A program made the translations under genes and the position numbers. DNA of 64,000 nucleotides from Staphylococcus pettenkoferi (lineage in GTDB: Bacteria > Bacillota > Bacilli > Staphylococcales > Staphylococcaceae). Positions 46,361 through 55,918 of this stretch are shown here, piece by piece (the first letter of the stretch is position 1; every line of letters starts with the position of its first letter). The notes beneath the pieces were generated by a model, which worked only from the letters and a program-made list of their open reading frames with translations, searched no databases and was not told the DNA's origin. The DNA is taken from positions 121,692 through 185,691 of the forward strand of contig NZ_JANSKK010000013.1 in NCBI RefSeq assembly GCF_026659735.1, in the 5' to 3' direction.

Positions 46361-47758
46361 TTAAATACGTTGTTCTTTCTTCCACCATAAGGCTTTCTCA
46401 GGATATTTCACGTAATAATCATGATCTCTCTTATTATCCACGTTTGGATATGAACCTTTGAGAGATTTTCCAGCCGTACTCACGTGTAAGCATGTTATGA
46501 CTACAATGCCAATGATGCTAATCGCAACAAGGTAATACGCTGGCATAAACACATTACCTGTCTTCGCAACTAATGCTGAGGCTACCAAAGGCGTAGTACC
46601 GCCAAATAAAGACACAGATACGTTGAAGGTAACTGCTAACGTACGGTAACGAACGTTAGTGTAGAACATTGATGGTAATGATGCCGGCATTGTGGCTTCG
46701 TAAGTCGATAGGAAGAAGCCGAGCATAAACACGCCGAGCACAATCAATGGAATTGAGCGTGTTTGGAATAGTGTAAATGCGATCACACTAAAGATTGCTG
46801 TTCCGACTAAACCGATGAGGAAGACTTTCTTCTCACCAATCTTGTCAGTTAAGCGACCAAACATGAGTGCTAAGACAATCATGAAGGCCATGACAGCTAC
46901 TGAAATAGAAGAAACTGTAGTTGGGTTAATCTTAATGATCTCTTCTAAATATGTTGGTAAGTAAGCTGTGATCATGTAGTTCGTTACATTAAAGAACATA
47001 ACCGCCACGAGACATACTAAGATATTCTTCCAATAATAACGAATAATCTTGAAGAAATGAATCTTCTCTTCTTTCGGTTTTGTCGCCAATTGATTCTCGT
47101 AAACGGGTGATTCCTCTAAACGGCGACGCAAATATAGACCGAACAAACCGAGTAGTAAACCACAGAAGAACGGGATTCTCCAGCCCCAAGTATTCATCTG
47201 CTCAGTAGTTAATGACGCTGTAAGGACTGCGATTAATATGGAAGCTGCAATATAGCCAGCTAATGTACCAATTTCTAAACCACAACCTAAGCGGTTACGT
47301 TTCTTGTCTGGAGCCGTTTCAGCAATGTAGGACATCGCACCTGCGTATTCACCGCCTGTTGAGAAACCTTGAATCGTACGTCCGATGAGTAACAAGATTG
47401 GTGCCCATATACCGATTTGGTCATAGGTAGGTAAGAGTCCAATCAGTAATGTTGAGAATGCCATAAGTATGATTGTAGAAGTCAGCACGACTTTACGTCC
47501 AAACTTATCACCGAGTATCCCGAAGACAATGCCACCAACTGGACGTAAAAGGAACGCGATGGCCATTGTGGCGTACGTATAAATTAATTGCATTTGTGAC
47601 GGAAGTTGCGTATAGAAGTTATGCCCAATCACTCCTGCTAAATACGCAAACAATCCGAAGTCGAACCATTCCATGGCATTACCGATGCCGGTCGCAAATA
47701 CTGCTTTCTTCGCTTTCTTCGCATTAACATAGTTAATTTGTTTTGAATCAAATTCCAT
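46361..47758 (-). CDS. MFS metabolite/H+ symporter, ProP-like
   Basis: A 465-residue twelve-helix transporter of the metabolite:H+ symporter (MHS) family. The markers are [18 protein letters not shown] at helix 1, [10 protein letters not shown] in loop 2-3 and [15 protein letters not shown] in helix 5. It resembles ProP, an osmolyte (proline/betaine) importer, and the syntenic S. aureus gene is annotated so. ATG 47758 is used because GGGGGAG precedes it and the family N-terminus starts here; the longer frame adds 32 unrelated residues. Confidence 0.88.
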   Translation of the reverse strand: MEFDSKQINYVNAKKAKKAVFATGIGNAMEWFDFGLFAYLAGVIGHNFYTQLPSQMQLIYTYATMAIAFLLRPVGGIVFGILGDKFGRKVVLTSTIILMAFSTLLIGLLPTYDQIGIWAPILLLIGRTIQGFSTGGEYAGAMSYIAETAPDKKRNRLGCGLEIGTLAGYIAASILIAVLTASLTTEQMNTWGWRIPFFCGLLLGLFGLYLRRRLEESPVYENQLATKPKEEKIHFFKIIRYYWKNILVCLVAVMFFNVTNYMITAYLPTYLEEIIKINPTTVSSISVAVMAFMIVLALMFGRLTDKIGEKKVFLIGLVGTAIFSVIAFTLFQTRSIPLIVLGVFMLGFFLSTYEATMPASLPSMFYTNVRYRTLAVTFNVSVSLFGGTTPLVASALVAKTGNVFMPAYYLVAISIIGIVVITCLHVSTAGKSLKGSYPNVDNKRDHDYYVKYPEKALWWKKEQRI

Positions 47759-47948
47759 CTTTTCAATTTCTCCCCCTTTGTTATGCTTAACTATTATAGC
47801 GAAGTAAAATATTTTGTCAAACTTAAATTGAAAAGTGGTATATTGAATCATCACCTTAAATTTTTATTCAAAGATAGCGACTCAAAACAATCCTTGTATC
47901 AATTTTTAACTTATTGCAAGGTTTTCGTTTTTTCATTTTCACTAATTG

Positions 47949-48212
47949 TTAATTCTTGTAAATTTGAATTGTCACTTCTTGCGATTGATTCAAAATGTGA
48001 ATGGTCTGGGCATCAGTATTTTGAATTGACAACTTTTCATCTATCATGATGCTTTTCCGATATTTTACAGTAAAATGCGACCACGAAACCCCAAGCGTCG
48101 CCATACAGCGCTCTACGATGAATTGCCCTGGCACAATGCTCGAATGAAGCGGGTTCTCGTCGCCAACCATGCTCAAGTAACGTTCAACTTCACCACGAGA
48201 AAATTGCATCAT
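47949..48212 (-). CDS. MaoC-like hotdog protein, last gene of the vra operon
   Basis: An 87-residue single hotdog domain related to MaoC-type (R)-enoyl-CoA hydratases. The active-site-like segment GDENPLHSSIVPGQFI (about 17-32) contains the expected Asp and His. It is shorter than usual for the family. Its ATG overlaps the vraC stop, with GAGGTG six bases upstream. With VraC it may form a two-part dehydratase, in the way that split MaoC proteins pair an N-terminal and a C-terminal hotdog. The role is inferred. Confidence 0.75.
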   Translation of the reverse strand: MMQFSRGEVERYLSMVGDENPLHSSIVPGQFIVERCMATLGVSWSHFTVKYRKSIMIDEKLSIQNTDAQTIHILNQSQEVTIQIYKN

Positions 48213-48592
48213 TCTCTCACCTCTTTTACAAATGTCTGCTGAATCGTTACAGCTAGTTGACCCTCCTCGTACAGCTCCAACTGCAACTGATATTTCGTAA
48301 AATGACGAATTTGACGCACATTTAATACGCGCAGTTCAGCTAAATAACGGCGCTGAACCTCCAAAGTCAAATTCTGTTCTACATTCGTCTCTCGAAGTTT
48401 CAGTTCTTGGCCATTAATGGTTTGAAATAAATCAAATTCTGGCCAAAGTCGCGCACAATAAAGGACGGGCATACTGCACGACCCGTCATCGATACCGCCT
48501 ATCAGCATTCGGTAACGCTCAACTTCTTCTTCATCAAAATGCACCCACTGCTGCTCTACTTCTTCACGTCCAAGGTCGGAATAAGATGGCAT
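48209..48592 (-). CDS. vraC: VraC, hotdog-like protein
   Basis: A 127-residue protein at the vraC position of S. aureus. Its beta-rich pattern (LRETNVEQNLTLEVQRRYL, TKYQLQLELYEEGQLAVTIQQTF) suits the non-catalytic N-terminal hotdog of MaoC-like dehydratases. The start lies inside the end of vraB (29-base overlap), where the Gly-Gly-Gly codons GGAGGAGG serve as its ribosome binding site. In S. aureus the vra genes were described through vancomycin response; the biochemical role is unknown. Confidence 0.75.
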   Translation of the reverse strand: MPSYSDLGREEVEQQWVHFDEEEVERYRMLIGGIDDGSCSMPVLYCARLWPEFDLFQTINGQELKLRETNVEQNLTLEVQRRYLAELRVLNVRQIRHFTKYQLQLELYEEGQLAVTIQQTFVKEVRE

Positions 48593-49706
48593 TGCCCATA
48601 CCTCCTCCTATGCCCATAGTCGCTAAAGTCGGACCGTCGCATTTCATATTGAACAAGCGCGTCACAAGCGCCGCACCACTTGCACCATAAGGGTGTCCAG
48701 TTGCAATTGCGCCACCCCAAAGGTTGAGTTGCGCTTCAGAAATCCTTAGTTCTCTTTGACAGGCAAGCACTTGAGATGCAAAGGCTTCATTCAACTCAAC
48801 TGCTTCAATATCAACCATGCGTGTTCGATTACGCTCAAGTAACGTTTCCACTGTCGGAATAGGTCCAATACCTAATAAGGTTGGATCAACACCTTGCGTT
48901 AAACCATCCACAAATTGAAGTCCGCGATGATATCCTAATGCTCGTGCAGTACGTGCTTCCATCACAAGCAACACTACAGCCCCGTCATTTTTCATACAAC
49001 AATTACCTGCAGTGACCGTTCCACCTGAAATGAGCGGTTTCATACGTGATAACAATTTCTTACGCAGTCTCGGTTTCACGCTTTCATCCATATCTACACG
49101 CTGCCCTTTGACCGTTAAAGGTAACATTTCGTTCGCTAAGTGTCCTTGCTCAATCGCTTGTAATGTGCGTTGATGGCTCTGATAAGCAAAATCATCTTGG
49201 GCTTCACGTGAAATATCATAGCGGTGTGCTACATTCTCAGCCGCTTCAATCATCGACGGATCTTGACCCTCAGGCGCAAATGACGCGCGTTCATAAACTT
49301 CTGGCATCGCTGTATCATAAACCGACTGCGGGCGTTTAATCTTCCACGGTGCTCTACTTGTACTTTCAACACCCCCAGCAAGATAAATTTGACCTGCGCC
49401 CGCTTGAATCATTCGACAAGCGTACAAGATAGCTTCTAGACCAGAACCACACTGACGATCTAAAGTAAGTCCAGGAATCGTTTCGGACCATCCTGCTTCA
49501 AGCAACGATTTACGCGCAATATTTCCTCCATTGCCGACGACGTTACCGAGTAGCACATCATCAGTGCGATATTTTAATTCTGGACATTGTTCACTCAAAT
49601 GTTGAAATAAAGGCTTTAATAACATCTCAGGTTCTAAAGACCGGAGCGCACCGCCATACTTTCCAAACGGCGTACGCTTCGCTGCTACAATTACTGGTGT
49701 ATTCAT
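48564..49706 (-). CDS. vraB: VraB, thiolase-family protein
   Basis: A 380-residue thiolase. The nucleophilic Cys86 is in LDRQCGSGLEA, and His338 is in GGAIATGHPYGASG. The second catalytic Cys of thiolases, normally in CxGGGxG near the C-terminus, is replaced by Gly365 (ATMGIGGGMG). It should act on acyl-CoAs, with the neighbouring ligase making the acyl-CoA and the hotdog proteins acting on enoyl or hydroxyacyl groups. It overlaps vraA by four bases. Confidence 0.85.
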   Translation of the reverse strand: MNTPVIVAAKRTPFGKYGGALRSLEPEMLLKPLFQHLSEQCPELKYRTDDVLLGNVVGNGGNIARKSLLEAGWSETIPGLTLDRQCGSGLEAILYACRMIQAGAGQIYLAGGVESTSRAPWKIKRPQSVYDTAMPEVYERASFAPEGQDPSMIEAAENVAHRYDISREAQDDFAYQSHQRTLQAIEQGHLANEMLPLTVKGQRVDMDESVKPRLRKKLLSRMKPLISGGTVTAGNCCMKNDGAVVLLVMEARTARALGYHRGLQFVDGLTQGVDPTLLGIGPIPTVETLLERNRTRMVDIEAVELNEAFASQVLACQRELRISEAQLNLWGGAIATGHPYGASGAALVTRLFNMKCDGPTLATMGIGGGMGNAILFRPWT

Positions 49707-51079
49707 CTCTTCAACCGTCCTTCCTCATATGCTTGTGCCATCCGTTTGCGAGCAATTTTACCACTGGCCGTATACTCCATCTCAGCCACTCTCAACAATT
49801 TAGACGGAATTTGATAACGTGCACATCTTTCTTCCATAAAATGCCGAAACTCACGATAAGTCAGCGTTCGCTCTCCGGCATAGAGCATCACAGCAACCTG
49901 ACCAAATTGCGCATGTGCTTCCCCTATCACTAACACTTCAGAAATATTAGGATGTGTCAGCGCTTGCGCTTCAATTTCAGAAGGATAGACGTTGCGTCCG
50001 CCAATGATTAGTCGGTCCGCTTGCCGACCATGAAGAAAGAGATGATGGGCCTCATCAAGCGAAGCGTAATCCCCAATGGGTATCCATGTTGACTGCGCGG
50101 CTATCGGATGACCCACATAGCCACTAAAGGTCATATCGCTCCGCACGAAGAGTTGACCGATCCCCGCTTCGTCCTGCGTTCTCAATTCCACTTGAACATT
50201 CGGGAAACACCGCCCTACCGAACGCACTGGCGCTTGTTGATTGTAGTTGTAGCTAATGAAACTAGCTTCTGACGTACCGAAGAATTCAATAATATTAGCA
50301 CCTTGAAAGCGCGCCTTGATTTGTTCAAAGATTTCTGCTGGCAATTTATCTCCTGTGGTAAAAATATCTACGCATTCATCCGCGATAAAGTCAGCATGCA
50401 AACTATAGCGCAACATCGTCGGCACTAAGAACAATGCCGCGTGTGCCTTTACTTCTGCAATACTCTGCATCATCTTAGTAGGTTCGAAGTGATTCATACC
50501 GATAAACGTACGACCACTATAAAGCGCGTAAATACAAGCATAAAGAGATAGTGAATGGGATAACGGTCCGGGCGCAACGATGGCTTGAACTTCAGGAGAT
50601 AACAGTCGCTCATTCTCTCGATAAGATGCGAGCCATGAAGCTTCATTGCGATAGTAAGCTTTAGGTAGTCCTGTAGTACCTGAAGTAAATCCAATATGTA
50701 GTAAATCTTCTAACCTATGATGTTCATCGTTCTCGCTATATGCTGGTAAACTTGTAGGCTGTACTTCACCGTCATTCTGTATAATCGCCTCAATCTCATA
50801 GCGTTGGCGTATCTGTTGAAGTTGCGTTTCAGACCATTTGGGATCCATCACACATGGAACTGCCTCACACTGAAGAAGCGCCAAATAGTAAATGAGTGTT
50901 TGAGCTTGATCATAAAACCCTACTGCCACCTTAGTTTGAGGCGTAATTAAAAGCTGTGCCGCATATCTTTCAATGAGATATTGTAATTCCCCGTATGTAT
51001 AGCATTGATCCTCAAATTGTAACGCTAAACGTTTCGGAAATCGCTCGCTATATACTTGAATCTTCTTCAGAATTTCCAT
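49703..51079 (-). CDS. vraA: VraA, AMP-forming acyl-CoA synthetase-like protein
   Basis: A 458-residue ANL-superfamily enzyme. The P-loop-like motif GFTSGTTGLPKAY (about 149-161), the A5-like EFFGTSEASF (about 258-267), GDYASLDEAHHLFLHGRQAD and the C-terminal Lys in TASGKIARKRM are present. It should activate a fatty or other carboxylic acid to the acyl-CoA. First gene of the vraA-vraB-vraC-hotdog operon, with overlapping ends throughout. Confidence 0.88.
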   Translation of the reverse strand: MEILKKIQVYSERFPKRLALQFEDQCYTYGELQYLIERYAAQLLITPQTKVAVGFYDQAQTLIYYLALLQCEAVPCVMDPKWSETQLQQIRQRYEIEAIIQNDGEVQPTSLPAYSENDEHHRLEDLLHIGFTSGTTGLPKAYYRNEASWLASYRENERLLSPEVQAIVAPGPLSHSLSLYACIYALYSGRTFIGMNHFEPTKMMQSIAEVKAHAALFLVPTMLRYSLHADFIADECVDIFTTGDKLPAEIFEQIKARFQGANIIEFFGTSEASFISYNYNQQAPVRSVGRCFPNVQVELRTQDEAGIGQLFVRSDMTFSGYVGHPIAAQSTWIPIGDYASLDEAHHLFLHGRQADRLIIGGRNVYPSEIEAQALTHPNISEVLVIGEAHAQFGQVAVMLYAGERTLTYREFRHFMEERCARYQIPSKLLRVAEMEYTASGKIARKRMAQAYEEGRLKR

Positions 51080-51380
51080 ATTCGCACCTCTTATCGTTAA
51101 CTTATCACCTTATTATATTAACATTCCCGCACTATATTCGAATATTTTAGCGCTATGTCATGATTATTTTACTCATTTCAGCCCCTAAGTTATCCGTTAT
51201 TTCACAACGCAAGTGGTAATACAGGGTCACTGCTTCCCAATTTTGCAGTCAAATTTGAGTTAACATGTAACGAATATTCCACACTTGCTCTATATTTTTT
51301 GAAAAAGTGGTAACTTCTCCCATTTTCACTACAAAACGTAAAACGCAATCCTACCTCCATCCCACATAAATCGCTCCATA
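51080..51380. other. Upstream region of the vra operon
   Basis: About 300 bases without a gene. A TATAAT-like box on the minus strand near 51111-51116 could drive vraA, but no good -35 accompanies it. Nothing else recognised. Confidence 0.4.
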
Positions 51381-51426
51381 CAAAAAAGTACCAACACGTA
51401 AGCTCATTACTTACCGCGTTGGCACT
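51381..51426 (-). terminator. Terminator of hxlAB
   Basis: On the minus strand a stem with GTTGG/CCAAC core (51417-51422 against 51391-51396) and outer AGTG/CACT-like pairs is followed by TTTTTT (51382-51387). Confidence 0.75.
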
Positions 51427-51447
51427 TTCAAATCATCATCTATATTA

Positions 51448-51996
51448 TTATTCTAAATTAGCGTGATTCTGTTGCATCGTTTCTTCACTTACATCAAGCT
51501 CTTTCATCAAGTCAAGAACGAGACTATCTAATAGAATTTGAGATGCCTGTTCGAATAAGCTGCCTAAAGGTTGCGCTGAACCTTCTGCATCATGTTTCGT
51601 ACCTGCTGGCAACTCAATCACTGTATTCGCTAATTCACCGATTGGAGATTCCGGTTTCGTACTGAGCAGCACAACTTGGGCACCTACAGATTTCGCTTTA
51701 TCTGCAAGTAAACGTAGATGCTCAGTCGAACCTGAACCAGAAATCACGATGAATAAATCTCCTTCGTGGATGGAAGGTGTCGTTGATTCTCCAATCACGT
51801 GTGCATTTTTACCAAGTTGGTTTAAACGCATCGCAAAGCTATTCGCTACAAATCCTGAACGACCCTTGCCTGCTACAAAGACATGTTTCGCGTTAAGCAC
51901 CTCTTGCACGAATGCTTGAGCTTGCTCCGCTTCGACATGCGCAAGTGTGCTGTCTAATTCGTCAAGCACGAGACGATAGTTCGTTAACTCAGCCAT
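51448..51996 (-). CDS. hxlB: 6-phospho-3-hexuloisomerase
   Basis: A 182-residue SIS-domain protein that isomerises 3-hexulose 6-phosphate to fructose 6-phosphate in the ribulose monophosphate pathway. The sugar-binding stretch is FVAGKGRSGFVANSFAMRL (about 38-56), and SGSGSTEHL follows. ATG 51996 gives the usual length and lies one base past the hxlA stop; a longer frame would run inside hxlA. Confidence 0.9.
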   Translation of the reverse strand: MAELTNYRLVLDELDSTLAHVEAEQAQAFVQEVLNAKHVFVAGKGRSGFVANSFAMRLNQLGKNAHVIGESTTPSIHEGDLFIVISGSGSTEHLRLLADKAKSVGAQVVLLSTKPESPIGELANTVIELPAGTKHDAEGSAQPLGSLFEQASQILLDSLVLDLMKELDVSEETMQQNHANLE

Positions 51997-51997
51997 C

Positions 51998-52639
51998 TTA
52001 TTTACCTTCAATCGCTGCTTTACATTGTTTAGCTGCTTCAACTGGGTCGTCAGCGTTTGCGATACCGCCACCTACGATTACTAGGTCTGGTGATTCAGCA
52101 GCAACTTCTTCGATTGTCTCTGGTTTAATACCACCAGCGATAGCAATCTTAGAGTTCTTAATTACGCCTTTCACTTTGCGTAAGCTGTCGAGTGGTGATA
52201 CACCTTGTGCTTGTAAGTCGTAACCAGTGTGCACTGCGATGTAGTCTGCACCCATTTCGTCTAATTCTTTCGCACGTTTTTCTAAGTCTTGTACAGCAAT
52301 CATGTCAACGAGTAATTCTTTGCCATGTTTGTGTGCTTCTTCAACAGCGGCTTTGATTGATGCATCTTCAGCTACACCTAAGATTGTTACGACGTCAGCG
52401 CCAAATTTTACTGCTTGGCTTACTTCATAGTCTGCTGCGTCCATGATTTTCAAGTCAGCTAATACTTTCACGCCGTCGATGTTTTCGTCCATGTGTTGAA
52501 CTGATGGTAAACCTTCATTGATAACGATAGGTGTACCGATTTCCACGATATCTACGTAATCTTTCACTTTATTTGCTAATTCTGCTGCTTGTTCTTTATT
52601 TAATAAATCAATTGCTAATTGTAATTCCAATGAGAACAT
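51998..52639 (-). CDS. hxlA: 3-hexulose-6-phosphate synthase
   Basis: A 213-residue TIM-barrel aldolase of the OMP decarboxylase superfamily. The DxKxxD motif appears as LADLKIMDA (about 60-68). It condenses formaldehyde with ribulose 5-phosphate or runs in reverse; with HxlB it gives formaldehyde detoxification. The phosphate-binding end AIAGGIKPETI and IVGGGIANADDP is intact. First gene of the hxlAB pair. Confidence 0.93.
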   Translation of the reverse strand: MFSLELQLAIDLLNKEQAAELANKVKDYVDIVEIGTPIVINEGLPSVQHMDENIDGVKVLADLKIMDAADYEVSQAVKFGADVVTILGVAEDASIKAAVEEAHKHGKELLVDMIAVQDLEKRAKELDEMGADYIAVHTGYDLQAQGVSPLDSLRKVKGVIKNSKIAIAGGIKPETIEEVAAESPDLVIVGGGIANADDPVEAAKQCKAAIEGK

Positions 52640-53080
52640 CCTTTCTTTATCTGCTTTTCATAAAATGCGTGTTCCTTTTTTATTACTTAGCATCTTCTTA
52701 TTTCGAGATTATCTTGCATTATGTTACTACCCTCGTCCTCTCATTTTAAAACGAAGGGACAAGGAACTCTTACTCACACCTTAACATAAATGACCGAGCA
52801 TTTTTATCAATATATTCTGAACTCGATCTATCCTCTGTTAACTAGAGTAAATCATCACTTTCTTGAGCATAGATATACATTTCTGAGTCTTTTTCTAGTA
52901 AAATAGAAAGATAATGAGTCTAATGCGTGGTTGAGGAAGTTGATTCAGTGAAACAACTTCAATGAAACTCAACCCGTTAATATTGCCAATATCATCTCAA
53001 CTGTAGTAGTGTGCGCACCTAACTCGGGAGGACTGAGCACGGCTACAGAAGTGGATATAGACCGATTGGAGGAAGAATCG
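52640..53080. other. Divergent region between hxlA and the yojF operon with a leader hairpin
   Basis: No gene of its own. On the plus strand a long hairpin is present: GGTTGAG (52929-52935) with CTCAACC (52968-52974), stacked on GAAGTTG/CAACTTC (52936-52942 with 52954-52960), with a seven-base bulge on one side. CCCGTTA and TAACTCGGG further downstream can also pair. A TAAAAT box at 52899-52904 may be the -10 of the operon. Confidence 0.45.
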
Positions 53081-53440
53081 TTGGAACCGATTGATGCAGA
53101 ACACGTACAATCAATACTCTCATCCTATGCGAATACGCCAGTTTATTTGCATGTTGAAACAACGAATGGGGCATACGCTAACCATTTCGATCAACGCGTA
53201 TTTAATGCCGGGGCTTTCTTAAGAAATATTCAACTCTCATTCGAACATGCACAACTCAAAGGTGGCCACAAAGATCCTTTCCGTGTCGGTCTCAAACTCA
53301 AAGAGAACGGTTGGGTCTATGTACAGGGACTAACACATTACGAAATCAATGAGGATGGCGAATTCTTGATCGCTGGATTCAACTATGAGGGACAGCTCGC
53401 AGCGACTTTAGAAATCAGCAAACATCCCTTTAAAGCTTAA
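53081..53440 (+). CDS. YojF/DUF1806 family protein
   Basis: A 119-residue protein of the YojF family: VYLHVETTNGAYANHFDQRVFNAGAFLRN is the family core. The gene regularly precedes bshB2 and is linked by context to bacillithiol synthesis. TTG 53081 is chosen as start because GGAGG (53068-53072) ends eight bases before it and the product then has the family length; the frame itself opens further upstream. Confidence 0.82.
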   Translation: MEPIDAEHVQSILSSYANTPVYLHVETTNGAYANHFDQRVFNAGAFLRNIQLSFEHAQLKGGHKDPFRVGLKLKENGWVYVQGLTHYEINEDGEFLIAGFNYEGQLAATLEISKHPFKA

Positions 53441-53451
53441 GGAGGAATACT

Positions 53452-54117
53452 ATGCCAGAGGAGACACATGTGCTCGTCATCTTTCCACACCCTGATGACG
53501 AAACCTTTTCATCAGCTGGTACGCTCGCACGTTACATTGACCAAGGTGTACCTGTCACTTATGCCTGCTTAACCACAGGCCAGATGGCACGTAATTTGGG
53601 TAATCCGCCTTTTGCGACACGCGAGTCACTCCCAACGATACGCGAACGTGAACTTGAAGCAGCTGCAGAAGCCATAGGGATTACTGACTTGCGTAAAATG
53701 GGACTGCGTGACAAGACAGTTGAATTTGAACCACACGACGAGATGGACGCGATGGTTCAATCACTCATCGATGAATGCCAACCATCTGTCATCATTTCAT
53801 TCTACCCACAATTTGCTGTGCATCCCGATCACGAAGCGACAGCAGAAGCCGTCGTTCGCACAGTAGGTCGCATGCCAGCAAACGAAAGACCACGCTTACA
53901 ACTTGTTGCATTTAGTAATGATGCACCTGAGAAGTTAGGTGACCCTGACATTCTCAATGAGATCAGTGATTATAAAGAGGTTAAACTTCGCGCATTCAAA
54001 GCCCACGCTTCTCAAATGGGACCTTTCTTAGAAGATCTTGCTAGCCCTGAAGTTGGCGGAGAAGTCCAAGGCTTTCTCGAAGTCGAACCTTATTGGATTT
54101 ATAACTTTGAATCTTAA
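53452..54117 (+). CDS. bshB2: Bacillithiol biosynthesis deacetylase BshB2
   Basis: A 221-residue zinc-dependent LmbE/PIG-L deacetylase. Zinc ligands lie in FPHPDDETFSSAGT (about 11-24) and HPDHEATAEAV (about 125-135). It removes acetate from N-acetylglucosaminyl-malate, or acts as a bacillithiol-conjugate amidase. Eleven bases after yojF with AAGGAGG before ATG. Confidence 0.92.
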   Translation: MPEETHVLVIFPHPDDETFSSAGTLARYIDQGVPVTYACLTTGQMARNLGNPPFATRESLPTIRERELEAAAEAIGITDLRKMGLRDKTVEFEPHDEMDAMVQSLIDECQPSVIISFYPQFAVHPDHEATAEAVVRTVGRMPANERPRLQLVAFSNDAPEKLGDPDILNEISDYKEVKLRAFKAHASQMGPFLEDLASPEVGGEVQGFLEVEPYWIYNFES

Positions 54118-54132
54118 AGTGGAGGCTATAGC

Positions 54133-55011
54133 ATGAGTGAATTTGATTTATCTACGAGAGAGGGTCGCTGGAAACACTTTGGTTCCGTCGATCCTATTAA
54201 AGGTAACAAACCGACGTCAAAAGAGAAGATGACTGACTTACAGAGCACAAATAAAGACTTTCTCTTCGAAATTGAAGAAGTAGGGATTAAAAATTTAATT
54301 TATCCAGTCAATATTGATCGTTTTCAAACAGCAGGCAACTTTAGTTTCTCAACAAGTTTGAATCAAGATGAGAAAGGCATCAACATGAGCCGTATACTCG
54401 AAAGCGTTGAAAAACACTACAATCACGGTATTGAGCTCGACTTTGATGCTTTATATCAAGTATTGCGTAGCTTACAAGAAAGCATGAATCAGTCTTCAGC
54501 AGGTGTCGATGTCTCAGGCAAATGGTTCTACGATCGTTACAGCCCTCAAACTGACATCAAAGCTGTGGGACACGCTGATGTCACTTACGGACTTGCGATT
54601 AAAGATGACAATGTGACACGTAAAGAGCTCACAATTGAAGCTGCAGTAACTACACTTTGCCCTTGTTCAAAAGAAATCAGTGAGTACTCCGCGCACAACC
54701 AACGTGGTATCGTCACTGTGAAAGCATATATTGATAAAGATGCAGAATTAAGCGATGATTATAAATCTGTCATCTTAGACGCAATGGAAGCGAATGCAAG
54801 TTCTGTCTTGTACCCTATCTTGAAACGTCCAGACGAGAAACGTGTGACAGAACGCGCTTATGAAAATCCTCGTTTCGTCGAAGATTTAATTCGCTTAATC
54901 GCGGCAGATTTAGTCGAGCTCGATTGGCTCGAAGGCTTCGACATCGAGTGTCGTAACGAAGAGTCTATCCATCAACATGATGCTTTCGCGAAATTGAAAC
55001 ATCGCAAATAG
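54133..55011 (+). CDS. folE2: GTP cyclohydrolase FolE2 (type IB)
   Basis: A 292-residue COG1469 enzyme that opens GTP to 7,8-dihydroneopterin triphosphate for folate synthesis. The active-site block [21 protein letters not shown] (about residues 174-194) contains the conserved Cys and His. GTGGAGG precedes ATG. Last gene of the yojF-bshB2-folE2 operon, ended by a hairpin-repeat terminator. Confidence 0.95.
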   Translation: MSEFDLSTREGRWKHFGSVDPIKGNKPTSKEKMTDLQSTNKDFLFEIEEVGIKNLIYPVNIDRFQTAGNFSFSTSLNQDEKGINMSRILESVEKHYNHGIELDFDALYQVLRSLQESMNQSSAGVDVSGKWFYDRYSPQTDIKAVGHADVTYGLAIKDDNVTRKELTIEAAVTTLCPCSKEISEYSAHNQRGIVTVKAYIDKDAELSDDYKSVILDAMEANASSVLYPILKRPDEKRVTERAYENPRFVEDLIRLIAADLVELDWLEGFDIECRNEESIHQHDAFAKLKHRK

Positions 55012-55215
55012 ATTTTTTGAAGCAGTTTTGGTGTTAACAAAGGATTTCTAGAACAAAGATGACAAATTTTAACTATGAAAGTATGAGATTTACTTCAAAA
55101 ATGTACGATAGCAATACGCTAAAGTGATTTTCATTCATAGTTGTTGTTAATTTTAAAGTGAATATAGAGATGTACTATTGCTTTCTCAATAACTGATTTC
55201 GAAATCAGTTATGTC

Positions 55216-55270
55216 GAGGGAAGTGAGACGGTGAAATCAAATCGATTTCTGTCTCACTTCCTCTTTTTTT
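55216..55270 (+). terminator. Terminator built from hairpin repeat copy 7
   Basis: GAGGGAAGTGAGAC (55216-55229) pairs with GTCTCACTTCCTC (55251-55263, one bulge), with inner GAAATC/GATTTC, followed by seven T. It ends the yojF-bshB2-folE2 transcript. Confidence 0.85.
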
Positions 55271-55521
55271 ATACTATGGACACTTCTTAAAGTAATATTT
55301 ATTAAATCTCTTTTTACTTTAAAGGTGTAGTTTGAATAGAAATCGCATTATCTTGTTAATTTTTAATTAGATCAGTAAAATTTTAACCGATATTTCTTCT
55401 TTATCCGTGATGATAATAAATTTTATGTGACACAATGTGAAAATATCGCGTATCGGATTTATTTTATTCATAGTACAATAACAAATATACTGTCATTATA
55501 AATTTTAACTAGACTAAATTA

Positions 55522-55544
55522 TATATCACATCGACTGTGATATA
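55522..55544. promoter_or_regulatory. Perfect palindrome TATATCACA/TGTGATATA
   Basis: TATATCACA (55522-55530) and TGTGATATA (55536-55544) flank TCGAC. It has the size of a dimeric regulator site, but no gene start is near, so its role is unclear. Confidence 0.35.
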
Positions 55545-55918
55545 ACTCAGAAACTGAATGCTTGATAGTGCTATTTTTAGAAATATCCAGGACTACTTAA
55601 ATACTTATTTTCCTATTATCTCTCCGCTTCTAAATATACTTAGCCTTACTACAGAATATCCAACTGCTCGATAAAGAAATACTCCGCAGTCATATCTATC
55701 ATTCTTATAAGCGCTTAACTATCCGATAACTCAATACTGAATTCAGCTTTCATTAAATTACAGACTTTTCACTCATATGCACAAAGTGATTTTGGGGATC
55801 ATTTTAGCAGTTAATTCTTTAGAAAATTCTTACTTATTAAAATAATTTTAGTCTCACAATGATTTTATGGTCAAAATGATTAATGACAATATATGAATAA
55901 TTAATCGCTACTACATAC

